From an uncultured Alistipes sp. (GTDB taxonomy: Bacteria > Bacteroidota > Bacteroidia > Bacteroidales > Rikenellaceae), in NCBI GenBank assembly GCA_900769405.1, contig CAAGGL010000031.1, forward strand, positions 62,001 through 126,000: a DNA stretch of 64,000 bases. The letters are read 5' to 3'. Within the stretch, counting starts at the first letter, position 1, and the number at the start of each line of letters is the position of its first letter. The position numbers and the translations under genes were made by a program. Shown piece after piece: positions 16,487 to 25,630 of this stretch. The notes under the pieces were generated by a model that ran no database searches, had not been told where the DNA came from, and saw only the letters and a program-made list of their open reading frames with translations.

Positions 16487-17065
16487 TTATTTAGTCTTTT
16501 TGCGCTTACGCTGAACTGTCCAGCCGAAGCGTCCGATCTGCTTGCCGAGCGCGTAATAATGTCCGTGCATATAGGTGATCGGGCGGGCGCGCTCCAACTC
16601 GAAACGTCCCGTTTCGGGGTTGATGTAGGCGTCGTCAGCCTGCACATTGACCACTTCGGCGAGGAACATATCGTGCGAGCCGAGCGGAATCACCTCGCGC
16701 ACACGGCACTCGATGGCGATTGGCGCCTCCTCGATAATCGGAGCTTTGACCACTGCGGCAGGGGCGGGAGTCAGACCGCAAACCTCGAATTTGTTGTACT
16801 CGCGACCCGAGCGCACGCCGCACCAATCGGTCGCCTCGGCCAGCGCCTCGGTGGTGAGGTTGATGACAAATTCGCCCGTACGTCGGATTATGTCGTAGGA
16901 GTGTCGCTCGCGGCGAACGGAGATGTAACACATTGGAGGTTCGGTACATACGGTGCCTGTCCAAGCGATTGTGATGAGGTTATATTCGTCGGGTGTCGCG
17001 CCGCAGCTGACCAGCACGGCGGGCAGGGGATAGACCATTGTTCCGGGTTTCCAATTTTGTTTCAT
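16487..17065 (-). CDS. Flavin reductase family protein
   Basis: The 192-residue protein matches the FMN-binding flavin reductase or flavoredoxin fold. It opens with MVYPLPAVLVSCG, then has NLITIAWTGTVCTEPPMCYI (about residues 26-45) and SYDIIRRTGEFVINL, which form the flavin pocket in the family. It probably reduces or shuttles FMN in the cytoplasm. The electron partner is unknown. The last residues are Lys/Arg-rich. It has its own candidate promoter 22 bp upstream and converges with the DUF4923 gene. Confidence 0.85.
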   Translation of the reverse strand: MKQNWKPGTMVYPLPAVLVSCGATPDEYNLITIAWTGTVCTEPPMCYISVRRERHSYDIIRRTGEFVINLTTEALAEATDWCGVRSGREYNKFEVCGLTPAPAAVVKAPIIEEAPIAIECRVREVIPLGSHDMFLAEVVNVQADDAYINPETGRFELERARPITYMHGHYYALGKQIGRFGWTVQRKRKKTK

Positions 17066-17086
17066 TGCGCGTCAATTTTGTTTGTA

Positions 17087-17094
17087 CAAAAATA
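17087..17094 (-). promoter_or_regulatory. Candidate -7 promoter element for flavin reductase
   Basis: TATTTTTG on the minus strand lies 22 bp before the start codon at 17065. Confidence 0.5.
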
Positions 17095-17115
17095 GCTTTT
17101 TTACGGCAGATTTAC

Positions 17116-17123
17116 TACATTTG
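17116..17123 (+). promoter_or_regulatory. Candidate -7 promoter element for the dispanin-like gene
   Basis: TACATTTG lies 27 bp before the start codon at 17151. Confidence 0.55.
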
Positions 17124-17150
17124 TAAAACTAATTTCAAAATTTCAGCCCT

Positions 17151-17453
17151 ATGGAAGTGATCAACAATAATCCTTCGAATAATCAGCCTCGTCACTATCC
17201 TCCTAAGAATCATTTGGTTGAGGCGATATTGGTAACGCTGTTTTGTTGTCTGCCGTTTGGAATCGTGGGCATTATCAATGCTGCTCGTGTCGAAAATGCT
17301 TTCTATTCGGGCGACGAAATGGAAGCTGAACGCCTGTCGCGTGAGGCTCTGAAATGGAGCAAGATCGGTCTGTTTGTCGGAATCGGCTGGATCGTGCTCT
17401 ATATTCTGTTTGTCGTGGTGTTTGGACTTGCTGCGGCTGGTCTGGACTACTAA
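17151..17453 (+). CDS. CD225/dispanin family membrane protein
   Basis: The 100-residue protein has a short Asn/Pro-rich cytoplasmic start, a first hydrophobic segment (EAILVTLFCCLPFGIVGIIN, about residues 24-43), an amphipathic stretch (GDEMEAERLSREALKWSK) and a C-terminal membrane helix (about 75-97). This is the CD225/dispanin layout, including the NAARVENAF loop. The bacterial role is not established. It stands as a single gene with its own promoter and an inverted repeat at its end. Confidence 0.85.
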   Translation: MEVINNNPSNNQPRHYPPKNHLVEAILVTLFCCLPFGIVGIINAARVENAFYSGDEMEAERLSREALKWSKIGLFVGIGWIVLYILFVVVFGLAAAGLDY

Positions 17454-17474
17454 CCAATCTCAGATTATTTACCG

Positions 17475-17514
17475 ACCGCGGATTAAAGCGTATGATAGCG
17501 CTTTAATTCGCGGT
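17475..17514. terminator. Long inverted repeat, probable bidirectional terminator
   Basis: ACCGCGGATTAAAGCG (17475-17490) pairs over 16 bp with CGCTTTAATTCGCGGT (17499-17514), with one G-T wobble. It lies between converging genes and overlaps the last codons of the minus-strand metalloprotease gene. Confidence 0.7.
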
Positions 17515-18187
17515 TTAATTCTTTCTCGCGTCCGCCGAGGTGGTGATCAACCAGTGCGTGGAACGCTGCCGAGTGGTTGCGATGAACCGTATGGCAGAGT
17601 TCGTGAACGATGATATAATCGATCAAATGGTCGGGTAGTAGCATTAGATATACGCTGAGCGACAGGTCGTTACGCGATGAACAACTGCCCCATTTGCTGC
17701 GTGTGGCGCGTACGGAAATCGAACGATAACCGAGTCCCGTGCGACGACTCGCACTCTCGACCATCGCGGGTAGCAATTCTCGCGCCTCGCGACGCATCGC
17801 CTCGGTAACTCCACGTTTTATCAACTCCTGAATATCCTCATCGGTGATCTCGACCGATGGAGAACAGCGCAATGTGATCGCGTCGCTCGTCACGCGTACG
17901 GTGGGGCGTGTTGCCTGCTCGTCGGTCACGATTCGTAACTCGTGACGGCGGGTGCGGAATGGCGGACAGATGATGTGCTCGACCTCGGTGCGTTGCTGTT
18001 TTTCGAGCGTCGCACGTGCCCAATCTAACTTAGTTTCAAGGAATTGCAGAGCTCGCTCGCGCGACGAAAACCACGGGTATGCTACACGCACACGGCCCCT
18101 GCACACCGAGATGCGAATGTTGCGGGCACGCGCCACTCGCTCGATCTCGATCGGACCGAGCTGAGGGTGGTTGTAGCTCTGTTTCAT
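17483..18187 (-). CDS. YgjP-type zinc metallopeptidase (M48/DUF45)
   Basis: The 234-residue protein has the zinc motif HELCH (in IIVHELCHTVHRNHS, about residues 190-204), followed by a downstream acidic/His segment typical of the YgjP/WLM group. A TRSKWGSCSSRNDLSLS segment near residue 160 is the other family signature. The substrate is unknown and the protein is probably cytoplasmic. It follows rlmB by 4 bp, suggesting co-transcription. The last codons overlap the terminator hairpin shared with the opposite gene. Confidence 0.88.
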   Translation of the reverse strand: MKQSYNHPQLGPIEIERVARARNIRISVCRGRVRVAYPWFSSRERALQFLETKLDWARATLEKQQRTEVEHIICPPFRTRRHELRIVTDEQATRPTVRVTSDAITLRCSPSVEITDEDIQELIKRGVTEAMRREARELLPAMVESASRRTGLGYRSISVRATRSKWGSCSSRNDLSLSVYLMLLPDHLIDYIIVHELCHTVHRNHSAAFHALVDHHLGGREKELNRELKRYHTL

Positions 18188-18191
18188 TTGA

Positions 18192-18923
18192 TTAGCCGAT
18201 TCGCTGGCGCACGACCTCGAAGAGCATCACGGCAGCCGCAGCCGAAACATTCAACGACTCGATGTGACCGATCATCGGGATCGCCAACTGCTCGTCGCAA
18301 AGTTTCATCACCTCCTTCGAGATACCGCGCTCCTCGTTGCCCATCACGATCGCCGTCGGGCGGGTGAAGTCGGCATCGTAGAGCAGTTTGCGGCTCTTTT
18401 CGGTGGCTGCAACAATCTGATAACCTTCGGTTTGCAACATCTTGATAGTGTTGCGGATCGAGCCCACGCGACATACGGGAATCGAGGTCAGTGCACCTGC
18501 CGACGAGCGGATTGCCTCGGCATTGACGGGCGCAGCATTTTTGAGCGGAACGATCAACCCGTGCGCACCTGCACACTCGGCCGAGCGGGCGATTGCACCG
18601 AAGTTTCGCACGTCGGTAACGCCGTCAAAAATCACTACGAGGGGTGTTTCGTCATCGGGCACGCGCTCGAAAATATCCTCGATCGAGGCGTACTCGATCG
18701 AAGCGATCTGCGCCACGACGCCCTGGTGGTTGCCGCGCGTCAGGCGGTTGAGCTTCTCGACGGGAACCTCCTGAACGTGAATGTGATGACGGAAACAAAG
18801 ATCGCGCAACTCGGTCATCAACTGACCCTCGGCACCCTTGCGGATGTAGAGTTTTTCGATCTGCTTGCGAGCCTCGATGGCCTCGGCCACGGGGCGAATT
18901 CCAAATATAAGGTTATCTGCCAT
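18192..18923 (-). CDS. rlmB: 23S rRNA (guanosine-2'-O-)-methyltransferase RlmB
   Basis: The 243-residue SpoU/TrmH-class enzyme uses SAM to methylate a 23S rRNA guanosine ribose (G2251 in E. coli). The N-terminal substrate-binding part is residues 1-80 (starting with IFGIRPVAEAI). The SPOUT knot motifs NFGAIARSAECAGAHG, MGNEERGI and ESLNVSAAAAVMLFE are all present. It lies between the ABC-F and metallopeptidase genes in a minus-strand run. Assignment to RlmB rather than another TrmH paralogue rests on overall layout. Confidence 0.88.
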   Translation of the reverse strand: MADNLIFGIRPVAEAIEARKQIEKLYIRKGAEGQLMTELRDLCFRHHIHVQEVPVEKLNRLTRGNHQGVVAQIASIEYASIEDIFERVPDDETPLVVIFDGVTDVRNFGAIARSAECAGAHGLIVPLKNAAPVNAEAIRSSAGALTSIPVCRVGSIRNTIKMLQTEGYQIVAATEKSRKLLYDADFTRPTAIVMGNEERGISKEVMKLCDEQLAIPMIGHIESLNVSAAAAVMLFEVVRQRIG

Positions 18924-18936
18924 ATCTCAGTTTTTT

Positions 18937-20871
18937 CTAATTTTCTTCAATCAATTCGAGTTCGTAGCTCGCCTTTTCCCACTCGTGCATCTGGCGGTCG
19001 TAGCGATTTTTCAACTCGTCGTAAGCGCGATAATCGGCCTCGTTGTACTCGGTTGCGGTGGCAAAACGTGCGTCATAATCAGCAATCTGAGCCTCGATGT
19101 CGGCCAACTCGGCCTCGATAGCCTCGACCGCCTTGCGCAATTTGCGAATCTGCTTCTCCTGCTCCTTCTTTTGCTCGTAGGAGAGCTTGCCCGATGATGC
19201 TGCCGCGCCCTCTTTTGGGGTGGTTGTGGGCGCTGTTTTGCGCTCGATCTCGGCCAGCGACTCGACCTTGCGCTTTTCGAGGAAGTAGTAGATACCGCCC
19301 AGATACTCCTTCACGCCGCCGTCGCGGAACTCGTAGATCTTATCGACCATACCGTCCAGAAATTCGCGGTCGTGCGACACGACGATAACCGTACCGTCAA
19401 AGCGCATAAGCGCCTCTTTCAGAATGTCTTTCGAGCGCATATCCATATGGTTGGTCGGCTCGTCCATAATGAGCAGGTTGTGGGGCGAGAGCATCAAGCG
19501 CGCCATTGCCAGACGCGATCGCTCGCCACCCGACAGCACCTTGACCTTCTTGTCGATATCCTCGCCACGGAAGAGGAAGGCACCCAAAATATCGCGCAGT
19601 CGGGTGCGGATATCGCCCACGGCAACGCGATCCAACGTATCGAAAACGGTGATCTCGCCATCCATCAGATCCTCCTGATTCTGAGCATAGTAACCCACAT
19701 CGACATTCGCACCCAAGCGGATCGAACCCTCGCTCGGAGTCAGCTCGCCGACGAGCATACGCGCCAGCGTGGTCTTACCCTCGCCATTGCGACCCACGAG
19801 TGCGATCTTCTCGCCGCGCTCAATCACAAAGTTGGCACCGCTGAAAACGTGTTTCGAGCCGAAACTCTTGCCGACCTCCTTCACCTCGGCAACAATCTGT
19901 CCCGTGCGGGGCGCAGGCGGGAACTTGATGTTGAGCGTCGAGAGATCCTCCTCATCGACCTCGATGCGCTCCAAACGTTCGAGCTGCTTGATGCGCGATT
20001 GCACCTGATTCGATTTGGTCGGTTTGTAGCGGAAACGCTCGATAAACTCCTCGGTCTTCTCGATCATACGTTGCTGATTCTCGTATGCGGCCATCTGCTG
20101 TTCGCGTCGCTCGCGTCGCAATACAACGTACTTACTATAAGGTACTTTGTAGTCGTAGATCTTACCGAGTGAGATCTCGATCGTGCGGTTTGTTACGTTA
20201 TCGAGGAAGGCGCGGTCGTGCGAGATGAGCAGCACCGCACCATTGTAATTTCGCAGGTACTCTTCGAGCCACTGAATCGACTCGATGTCGAGGTGATTTG
20301 TCGGCTCGTCGAGCAGGAATAGCGACGGGCGTCGCAACAACAACTTCGCCAGCTCGATACGCATACGCCAGCCACCCGAAAATTGGCTTGTCGGACGGTT
20401 GAAATCCTCGCGTCGGAAACCCAGACCGAGCAGCGTTTTCTCGATGTCGGCGTCGCGACTGTCGCCACCTAAGATGTGATAGCGGTTGTTGCACTCGTCG
20501 AGGCGGTGCATCAACTGCTCATATTCGGCCGATTCGTAGTCGTCGCGCTCGGCCAGCGCGGCTGTAATTTGTTCGATCTCATTCTCGATGGCAATCACCT
20601 CGGCAAATGCTTTGGCCGTTTCGTCAATAAGCGTAGTGGTGTCGGCAACCTTCATCTGCTGAGGAAGATAGCCGATCGTGCAGTCGCTATTTCGAGTTAC
20701 GGCACCCGATGTGGCCTGTTGTTCGCCCGTGATGATGCGCAACAGGGTGGTCTTACCCGCGCCGTTCTTGCCCACCAAACCGATTCGATCCTTCGGATTG
20801 ACCAGAAACGAAACCTCATCGAAGAGCGTCCAACCGCCGAAACTGACGGTGAGATTATCAATCGAAATCAT
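18937..20871 (-). CDS. ABC-F family ATPase
   Basis: The 644-residue protein has two ABC ATPase domains and no membrane helices, as in the ABC-F class of ribosome-associated factors. Walker A loops are GKNGAGKTTL (about residue 36) and GRNGEGKTTL (about 363). Signature motifs are FSGGWRMRIELAKLLL and LSGGERSRLAMARLML, and DEPTNHLD/DEPTNHMD boxes occur in both domains. The linker is Arg/Gln-rich and the C-terminal 80 residues form a charged coiled coil, as in the Uup/YheS group. A housekeeping translation role is more likely than antibiotic resistance. rpe lies 3 bp upstream. Confidence 0.92.
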   Translation of the reverse strand: MISIDNLTVSFGGWTLFDEVSFLVNPKDRIGLVGKNGAGKTTLLRIITGEQQATSGAVTRNSDCTIGYLPQQMKVADTTTLIDETAKAFAEVIAIENEIEQITAALAERDDYESAEYEQLMHRLDECNNRYHILGGDSRDADIEKTLLGLGFRREDFNRPTSQFSGGWRMRIELAKLLLRRPSLFLLDEPTNHLDIESIQWLEEYLRNYNGAVLLISHDRAFLDNVTNRTIEISLGKIYDYKVPYSKYVVLRRERREQQMAAYENQQRMIEKTEEFIERFRYKPTKSNQVQSRIKQLERLERIEVDEEDLSTLNIKFPPAPRTGQIVAEVKEVGKSFGSKHVFSGANFVIERGEKIALVGRNGEGKTTLARMLVGELTPSEGSIRLGANVDVGYYAQNQEDLMDGEITVFDTLDRVAVGDIRTRLRDILGAFLFRGEDIDKKVKVLSGGERSRLAMARLMLSPHNLLIMDEPTNHMDMRSKDILKEALMRFDGTVIVVSHDREFLDGMVDKIYEFRDGGVKEYLGGIYYFLEKRKVESLAEIERKTAPTTTPKEGAAASSGKLSYEQKKEQEKQIRKLRKAVEAIEAELADIEAQIADYDARFATATEYNEADYRAYDELKNRYDRQMHEWEKASYELELIEEN

Positions 20872-20874
20872 CTG

Positions 20875-21525
20875 CTATGCGTTGAGAATCTTCAAAATCT
20901 CAGTCTCGGGATCTGCTGCCTTGAATACGGCGCTACCTGCCACCAGCGCGTCGCAACCGGCCTCATAGAGCTCGCCAGCATTGGCTGCCGAAACACCGCC
21001 GTCGATCTCGATCGTCACGTCAAGACCTGCCTCGTCGATCATCTTGCGCAACTCGCGCACCTTGTCGGTCGAGCCCTCGATAAAACTCTGACCACCGAAT
21101 CCCGGCTCGACGCTCATAATCAGCACCAAATCCACCTCGGGCAGCAATTCGCGCAGTACCTCGACGGGGGTTTTGGGCTTGATCGAGATGCCGACCTTGG
21201 CACCGCTCTCGCGGATCAGGCGGATCGCCTCGCGCGGAGTCTGGGTTGCCTCGTAGTGGAATGTCACGATGTCGGCACCTGCCTCAGCGAACTGAGCCAC
21301 ATACTTTTCGGGATCGACGATCATCAGGTGTACATCGAGCACCTTGTCCGAGGCCTTGCGAATGGGTTTCATCACGGGGAAACCGAACGAGATGTTGGGT
21401 ACAAATACGCCGTCCATCACGTCGATATGAATCCATTGAGCCGCACTGCGGTCGATCATACGGGTGTCGCGGTCGAGATTACCGAAGTCGGCCGAGAGCA
21501 TCGAAGGAGAGATAATACGTTCCAT
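20875..21525 (-). CDS. rpe: Ribulose-phosphate 3-epimerase
   Basis: Rpe interconverts ribulose-5-phosphate and xylulose-5-phosphate in the pentose phosphate pathway. The 216-residue TIM barrel starts with the conserved SPSMLSADFGNLD. It has WIHIDVMDGVFVPNISFG (about residues 35-52), the HLMIVDP motif, MSVEPGFGGQ and EIDGGV. I chose ATG 21525, where homology begins; the longer frame to 21624 adds 33 unrelated residues and would run through the promoters. It heads the rpe, ABC-F, rlmB, metallopeptidase run. Confidence 0.95.
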   Translation of the reverse strand: MERIISPSMLSADFGNLDRDTRMIDRSAAQWIHIDVMDGVFVPNISFGFPVMKPIRKASDKVLDVHLMIVDPEKYVAQFAEAGADIVTFHYEATQTPREAIRLIRESGAKVGISIKPKTPVEVLRELLPEVDLVLIMSVEPGFGGQSFIEGSTDKVRELRKMIDEAGLDVTIEIDGGVSAANAGELYEAGCDALVAGSAVFKAADPETEILKILNA

Positions 21526-21549
21526 AAATTTTTGATTGTTCTTTAACGA

Positions 21550-21557
21550 CAAAGGTA
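21550..21557 (-). promoter_or_regulatory. Candidate -7 promoter element for rpe
   Basis: TACCTTTG on the minus strand lies 25 bp before the rpe start at 21525. Confidence 0.6.
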
Positions 21558-21581
21558 CGCATATTTCTCGAAAAATATAGC

Positions 21582-21589
21582 TATATTTG
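21582..21589 (+). promoter_or_regulatory. Candidate -7 promoter element for rmuC
   Basis: TATATTTG lies 22 bp before the rmuC start. It is divergent from the rpe promoter. Confidence 0.6.
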
Positions 21590-21611
21590 CCGAAAGTTAA
21601 TCCCACTGAGT

Positions 21612-22994
21612 ATGAATATTGCACTAATCATATCATTTTCGCTTATCGTAGTGCTGCTTTTGGCGGCTTTGATCTACTCGCGACGTGAGTTGCGACTCTC
21701 GCGTGCCGAGACTGTGGCCGAGCGCGATGCGGCTCGTCGCGATGCTGACGAGATGACGGCGCGTGCCGATGAGTTGCAGAGTCGTATTTTGGAGCTTACG
21801 GCCGAGAAGGGCGAGGTGCAGACCGAGGCGGAGCGTCGTGCGGTACGTATCGAGGCGCTCGAAACCCGTTTGGCGGATCAGCAACGAGCGTTCGAGCAGG
21901 AACGCGAGCAGGAGCGTGAGCAACAGCGCTCAACGGCCGAGCAGCAGAAGTCCGAGATGGAGCAGATGCAGAAGGCTATGCAGGAGCAGTTCCGCAACTT
22001 GGCGAACGATATTTTGGAGGAGAAGAGCCGTGTGTTCCGCCAGACCAATTCGGAGTCTATCGAGCAGTTGCTCAAACCGTTCCGCGATAATATTACGGAT
22101 TTTCGTCTGCGTGTCGAGTCGATCCACCGCGACGATGTCGAGCGTCACGGCGCACTGAAAAACGAACTCAAAAACTTGATGGATCTCAACCGTCGTATTA
22201 CCGACGAAACCAACAACCTGACCGAGGCCATTCGTGGCAATTCGAAGGTGCAGGGTGATATGGGAGAGATGATCCTGACGACGATTCTCGACCACTCGAA
22301 TCTGATCAAGGGCGAGCACTATGTGGTGCAGGCCAATCTCAAAGATGAGGAGGGTAACAACCTGCGCCCCGATGTGATCCTGAACCTGCCCGACGGCAAG
22401 CGCGTGATCATCGACTCGAAAGTGTCGCTGACGGCTTATTTGGATTATACCCGTGCAGAGAACGACGCCGATCGCACCTCGGCAATGACGCGCCACGTCG
22501 AGTCGATCCGTCAGCATATCAAGGAGTTGAGCCGTAAGGAGTATCATCGTCTGCTGGATTGCACGCCCGATTTCGTGCTGATGTTCATCCCGATCGAGTC
22601 GGCCTTTTTGGAGGCTATGCGCGAGTGTCGCGACGACCTGTGGTTGGAGGCCTATAACCGCAAGGTGATCCTCTCGTCACCGACCAATCTGTTTGCGATG
22701 TTGAAGCTGGTCGATGATCTTTGGCAGCGCGACAACCGTAACCGCAGCACCGAGCGCATCGCGCAGTTGGGCGTCAAACTCTACGACCAGTTCGTTCGTT
22801 TCGTGGGCGCTTTGGAGGGTGTCGGCAAGGGTCTTGGCGAGGCTCAGCGCAACTACGATGAGGCGTATAGACGCCTTACGACGGGCAACGACAACCTCGT
22901 TCGCAATAGCGAGCGCCTGCGTCAGTACGGCATCAATCCCAAAAAGTTGCTGAATTCCAATCTGCTCGATGCGGCGGAGGATCAGGCCGAGTAG
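21612..22994 (+). CDS. rmuC: DNA recombination protein RmuC
   Basis: The 460-residue protein has one N-terminal membrane helix (about residues 3-21) and a long Glu/Arg/Gln-rich coiled coil (about 25-160). The RmuC nuclease-like domain follows (about 190-400), with GDMGEMILTTILDHS, LPDGKRVIIDSKVSLTAY and DFVLMFIPIESAF. RmuC proteins limit certain DNA rearrangements and belong to the PD-(D/E)xK-like group. The start fits the divergent promoter. It is a single gene. Confidence 0.93.
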   Translation: MNIALIISFSLIVVLLLAALIYSRRELRLSRAETVAERDAARRDADEMTARADELQSRILELTAEKGEVQTEAERRAVRIEALETRLADQQRAFEQEREQEREQQRSTAEQQKSEMEQMQKAMQEQFRNLANDILEEKSRVFRQTNSESIEQLLKPFRDNITDFRLRVESIHRDDVERHGALKNELKNLMDLNRRITDETNNLTEAIRGNSKVQGDMGEMILTTILDHSNLIKGEHYVVQANLKDEEGNNLRPDVILNLPDGKRVIIDSKVSLTAYLDYTRAENDADRTSAMTRHVESIRQHIKELSRKEYHRLLDCTPDFVLMFIPIESAFLEAMRECRDDLWLEAYNRKVILSSPTNLFAMLKLVDDLWQRDNRNRSTERIAQLGVKLYDQFVRFVGALEGVGKGLGEAQRNYDEAYRRLTTGNDNLVRNSERLRQYGINPKKLLNSNLLDAAEDQAE

Positions 22995-23045
22995 TTGCGC
23001 TCGAAAAAATCGGCTGTCGGTCGAACAACAATCGAATTAATTGAT

Positions 23046-23053
23046 TACCTTTG
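23046..23053 (+). promoter_or_regulatory. Candidate -7 promoter element for the aminotransferase gene
   Basis: TACCTTTG lies about 50 bp before the start codon at 23105. Confidence 0.5.
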
Positions 23054-23104
23054 TAGGTCAAAAATCCGGCAAAAACATTAAAACATAATATTTCAAACTC
23101 AACT

Positions 23105-24286
23105 ATGAACAAAGTCACTATCGAGCGTTCACATCGTTTGGACGGTATCGGCGAGTACTACTTCTCGCGTAAGTTGCGTGAAATCAGCGAAATTGAGGCC
23201 GCTACGGGTCGTCAAATCATTCGTTTGGCTATGGGTAGTCCCGACCTGCCGCCCCACCAGTCGGTTATCGACCGTCTGGCGAAGGAGGCACAGCGCCCCG
23301 ATGTTCACAAATATATGTCGTATCAGGGCGAGCCTATTCTGCGTAAGGCATTTGCTGATTGGTACAAGCGTTACTACAATGTCGAGGTAGATTACCGCTC
23401 GGAGGTACTGCCTCTGCTCGGCTCGAAAGAGGGCTTGATGCACATCTGCCAGACCTTCCTCAATGTTGGCGATAAGGTGTTGGTTCCCAACCCTGGTTAT
23501 CCCACTTACAGCGCAGCAGTTAAGCTGTCGGGTGGTGTGATGGTTACCTACTCGCTGAACAAGGAGACCGGTTTCCTGCCTGATTTCGAGGCTATCGAGG
23601 CTGCCGGCTTGGAGGGCGTGAAGATGATGCTCGTCAACTATCCCAATATGCCGACCGGTCAGATTCCGACTCCCGATCTGTTCGAGAAGTTGGTGGCATT
23701 CGGTGCTAAGCACAACATTCTGATTATCCACGACAATCCGTATAGCTTCGTTCGTAACCCGCAGCCGATGAGCATTTTGCAGGTTGAGGGCGCAATGGAG
23801 GTTGCTATGGAGCTCAACTCGTTGTCGAAGGGTCACTCGATGGCAGGCTGGCGCGTGGGTGCGATCTTCGCTAAGAAGGAGTGGATCGACGCAATTCTCT
23901 GCTTCAAGAGCAATATGGATTCGGGTATGTTCTATCCCGTGCAGGCAGCAGCCGAGACCGCGCTGGGTCTGGGCGATGATTGGTTCAAGGAGTTGAACGA
24001 CATCTACTACGCTCGCGAGAAGCAGGGCTATGAGTTGCTCGATGCGCTGGGTTGTACCTATCGCAAGGGTCAGGCAGGTCTGTTCATCTGGGCTGAGCTG
24101 CCCGAGAGCTACGAGGGTGACTCGTTCCAGTTCTCGGACGAGGTGATGGAGAAGTGCGACGTGTTCGTAACTCCCGGTGCAATCTTCGGTAGCGAGGGTA
24201 AGCGTTACGTTCGTATCACATTGTGCTGCCCCGCCGAACTGCTCGAAAAGGCTGCACAGCGCGTGCGTGAAAGATTGAACAAGTAA
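23105..24286 (+). CDS. PLP-dependent aminotransferase, class I/II
   Basis: The 393-residue protein has the fold-type I aminotransferase layout. The PLP Lys lies in SLSKGHSMAGWRVG (about residue 240), the aromatic-Asn segment is YPNMPTGQ, and a substrate-binding Arg lies near the C-terminus (RYVRITLCC). The N-terminal GSPDLPPHQSV region resembles AlaC/YfdZ and related alanine or aspartate-family enzymes. The substrate cannot be fixed from sequence alone. It is a single gene with promoter and terminator on either side. Confidence 0.88.
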   Translation: MNKVTIERSHRLDGIGEYYFSRKLREISEIEAATGRQIIRLAMGSPDLPPHQSVIDRLAKEAQRPDVHKYMSYQGEPILRKAFADWYKRYYNVEVDYRSEVLPLLGSKEGLMHICQTFLNVGDKVLVPNPGYPTYSAAVKLSGGVMVTYSLNKETGFLPDFEAIEAAGLEGVKMMLVNYPNMPTGQIPTPDLFEKLVAFGAKHNILIIHDNPYSFVRNPQPMSILQVEGAMEVAMELNSLSKGHSMAGWRVGAIFAKKEWIDAILCFKSNMDSGMFYPVQAAAETALGLGDDWFKELNDIYYAREKQGYELLDALGCTYRKGQAGLFIWAELPESYEGDSFQFSDEVMEKCDVFVTPGAIFGSEGKRYVRITLCCPAELLEKAAQRVRERLNK

Positions 24287-24310
24287 TCCGCCAAGATTTT
24301 AGATATTGAG

Positions 24311-24349
24311 AGGTTGCCCACGCGCGAGTGTGTCGGGCAACCTTTTTTT
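24311..24349 (+). terminator. Intrinsic terminator after the aminotransferase gene
   Basis: AGGTTGCCC pairs with GGGCAACCT and is followed by a run of T residues. Confidence 0.85.
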
Positions 24350-24375
24350 CGTTGTGAGGCGACAAGAGAGTGACG

Positions 24376-25533
24376 ATGATATTCTCGGTTTTCCAATATT
24401 TGAAGGCGCTGGCCGATCCCGTCGGGCGTTTCCGTACGCTCGGTGTGCCACGTGTTGTGCCCGAGGGTAGCTTCCGCACGGGTAATGACGCGGCGGTCTT
24501 TCGCATTGTGAGTGAGGGGCGTACGATGATGCTCAAATGCTATCTGCGACCTCCGCAAGCGATCGCAGAGCGCTGTGCCTGCTCGCAACGAACACCACTT
24601 ACGGCCTACTGTCAGTGGCTCGATCACGAACTGATGCTTGACGACGATGCGGGCGGAACGGTCGAGGTCGGAGTTACGGTTGGCGAGTGGATCGAGGGTC
24701 GCACGCTGGCCGATGAAGTTTTGGACGCAGTGATTGAGCGCGATGCGGAGCGTTTGGCTCGTTTGTCGGCCGAGTTCGATCGGTTGGCTCTTGCGTTGCT
24801 TGAAGAGGAGTGGGCGCACGGCGATCTTAAACCCGAAAACATTATCTGTTCACCCAGCGGAATGCGACTGATTGATATCGACTCGATCTATACGCCCGAA
24901 CTTGCGGGGTTGACCACGTCGCAACTCGGCACGGAGGGTTATCGCCATCCGTCACGTACGGAGCACGATTTCGATCGCCATTTGGACGACTATCCGATTG
25001 CGCTGATCTCGGCGACGCTGGCGGCGTTGGCACTCGATTATGACCTCTATCGTCGCTTTGATCGGGGCGATGGAGTGCTGATCGATCCGTCGGAGGCGGT
25101 GGCGGGAACGAGCGCGGCAGTGGCGGAGATGAAACGGCTGTTTGCCCGCGCAGGTGATGCGGCTCACTATGTGATAATCAATGCCTTGCGAACGCCCGTT
25201 CTGCATATCGAGGAGCTGCGTGACGCTTTGAATCAAACTATTAATGGCGTGCCCGAAAGCGACCACTTGGAACTCACGGCGCGCGGTGGTCGTTGGGGTT
25301 ACACCGATGCGGAGGGGCGTTGGGTGATCCAACCCGTTTATCGGAGTGCCTTCGAATTTCGTGAGGGCTATGCGGCGGTGCAGTTGGGCGATGTGTGGCA
25401 ATATATCGATCGTCACGCTTGCCCGAAGATGATCTGCGCCGAGGCGTCGGCCATAAAACCCGTTCGTGATGGTCGGGCGCGCCTATGCATCGATGGCGAG
25501 TGGGTTGAGTGCGCAATCGAGCCTGCCGAATAA
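24376..25533 (+). CDS. Protein kinase-like protein with C-terminal WG repeats
   Basis: The 385-residue cytoplasmic protein has a kinase-fold domain (about residues 30-290). Key residues look intact: Lys54 (TMMLKCYL) for ATP, the catalytic loop HGDLKPEN (148-155) with Asp150 and Asn155, and a metal-binding Asp in LIDIDS (167 or 169). A TEGYRHP segment (187-192) stands in for the APE region. WG repeats follow (about 303-380: GGRWGYTDAEGRWVIQP). I start at ATG 24376 rather than GTG 24370. It resembles, in layout, the pseudokinase-WG gene at 28614-29879, which lies next to a vWA gene. The target is unknown. Confidence 0.8.
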   Translation: MIFSVFQYLKALADPVGRFRTLGVPRVVPEGSFRTGNDAAVFRIVSEGRTMMLKCYLRPPQAIAERCACSQRTPLTAYCQWLDHELMLDDDAGGTVEVGVTVGEWIEGRTLADEVLDAVIERDAERLARLSAEFDRLALALLEEEWAHGDLKPENIICSPSGMRLIDIDSIYTPELAGLTTSQLGTEGYRHPSRTEHDFDRHLDDYPIALISATLAALALDYDLYRRFDRGDGVLIDPSEAVAGTSAAVAEMKRLFARAGDAAHYVIINALRTPVLHIEELRDALNQTINGVPESDHLELTARGGRWGYTDAEGRWVIQPVYRSAFEFREGYAAVQLGDVWQYIDRHACPKMICAEASAIKPVRDGRARLCIDGEWVECAIEPAE

Positions 25534-25588
25534 TTGCTTGAAAGACCGAAAGTTGTTATTTATTTAAGGTATATTTGTGAAAAATCGC

Positions 25589-25596
25589 TACCTTTG
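25589..25596 (+). promoter_or_regulatory. Candidate -7 promoter element for nadC
   Basis: TACCTTTG lies 35 bp before the nadC start. A second match, TATATTTG, is at 25570-25577. Confidence 0.55.
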
Positions 25597-25630
25597 CCCA
25601 TTAGAAACAAACAAAAACACATATAAGACT

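Noticed and set aside
18937..20871. ABC-F protein as an antibiotic-resistance determinant
   Set aside because: The long C-terminal coiled coil and housekeeping context (rpe, rlmB) fit the Uup/YheS group better than resistance ABC-F proteins.
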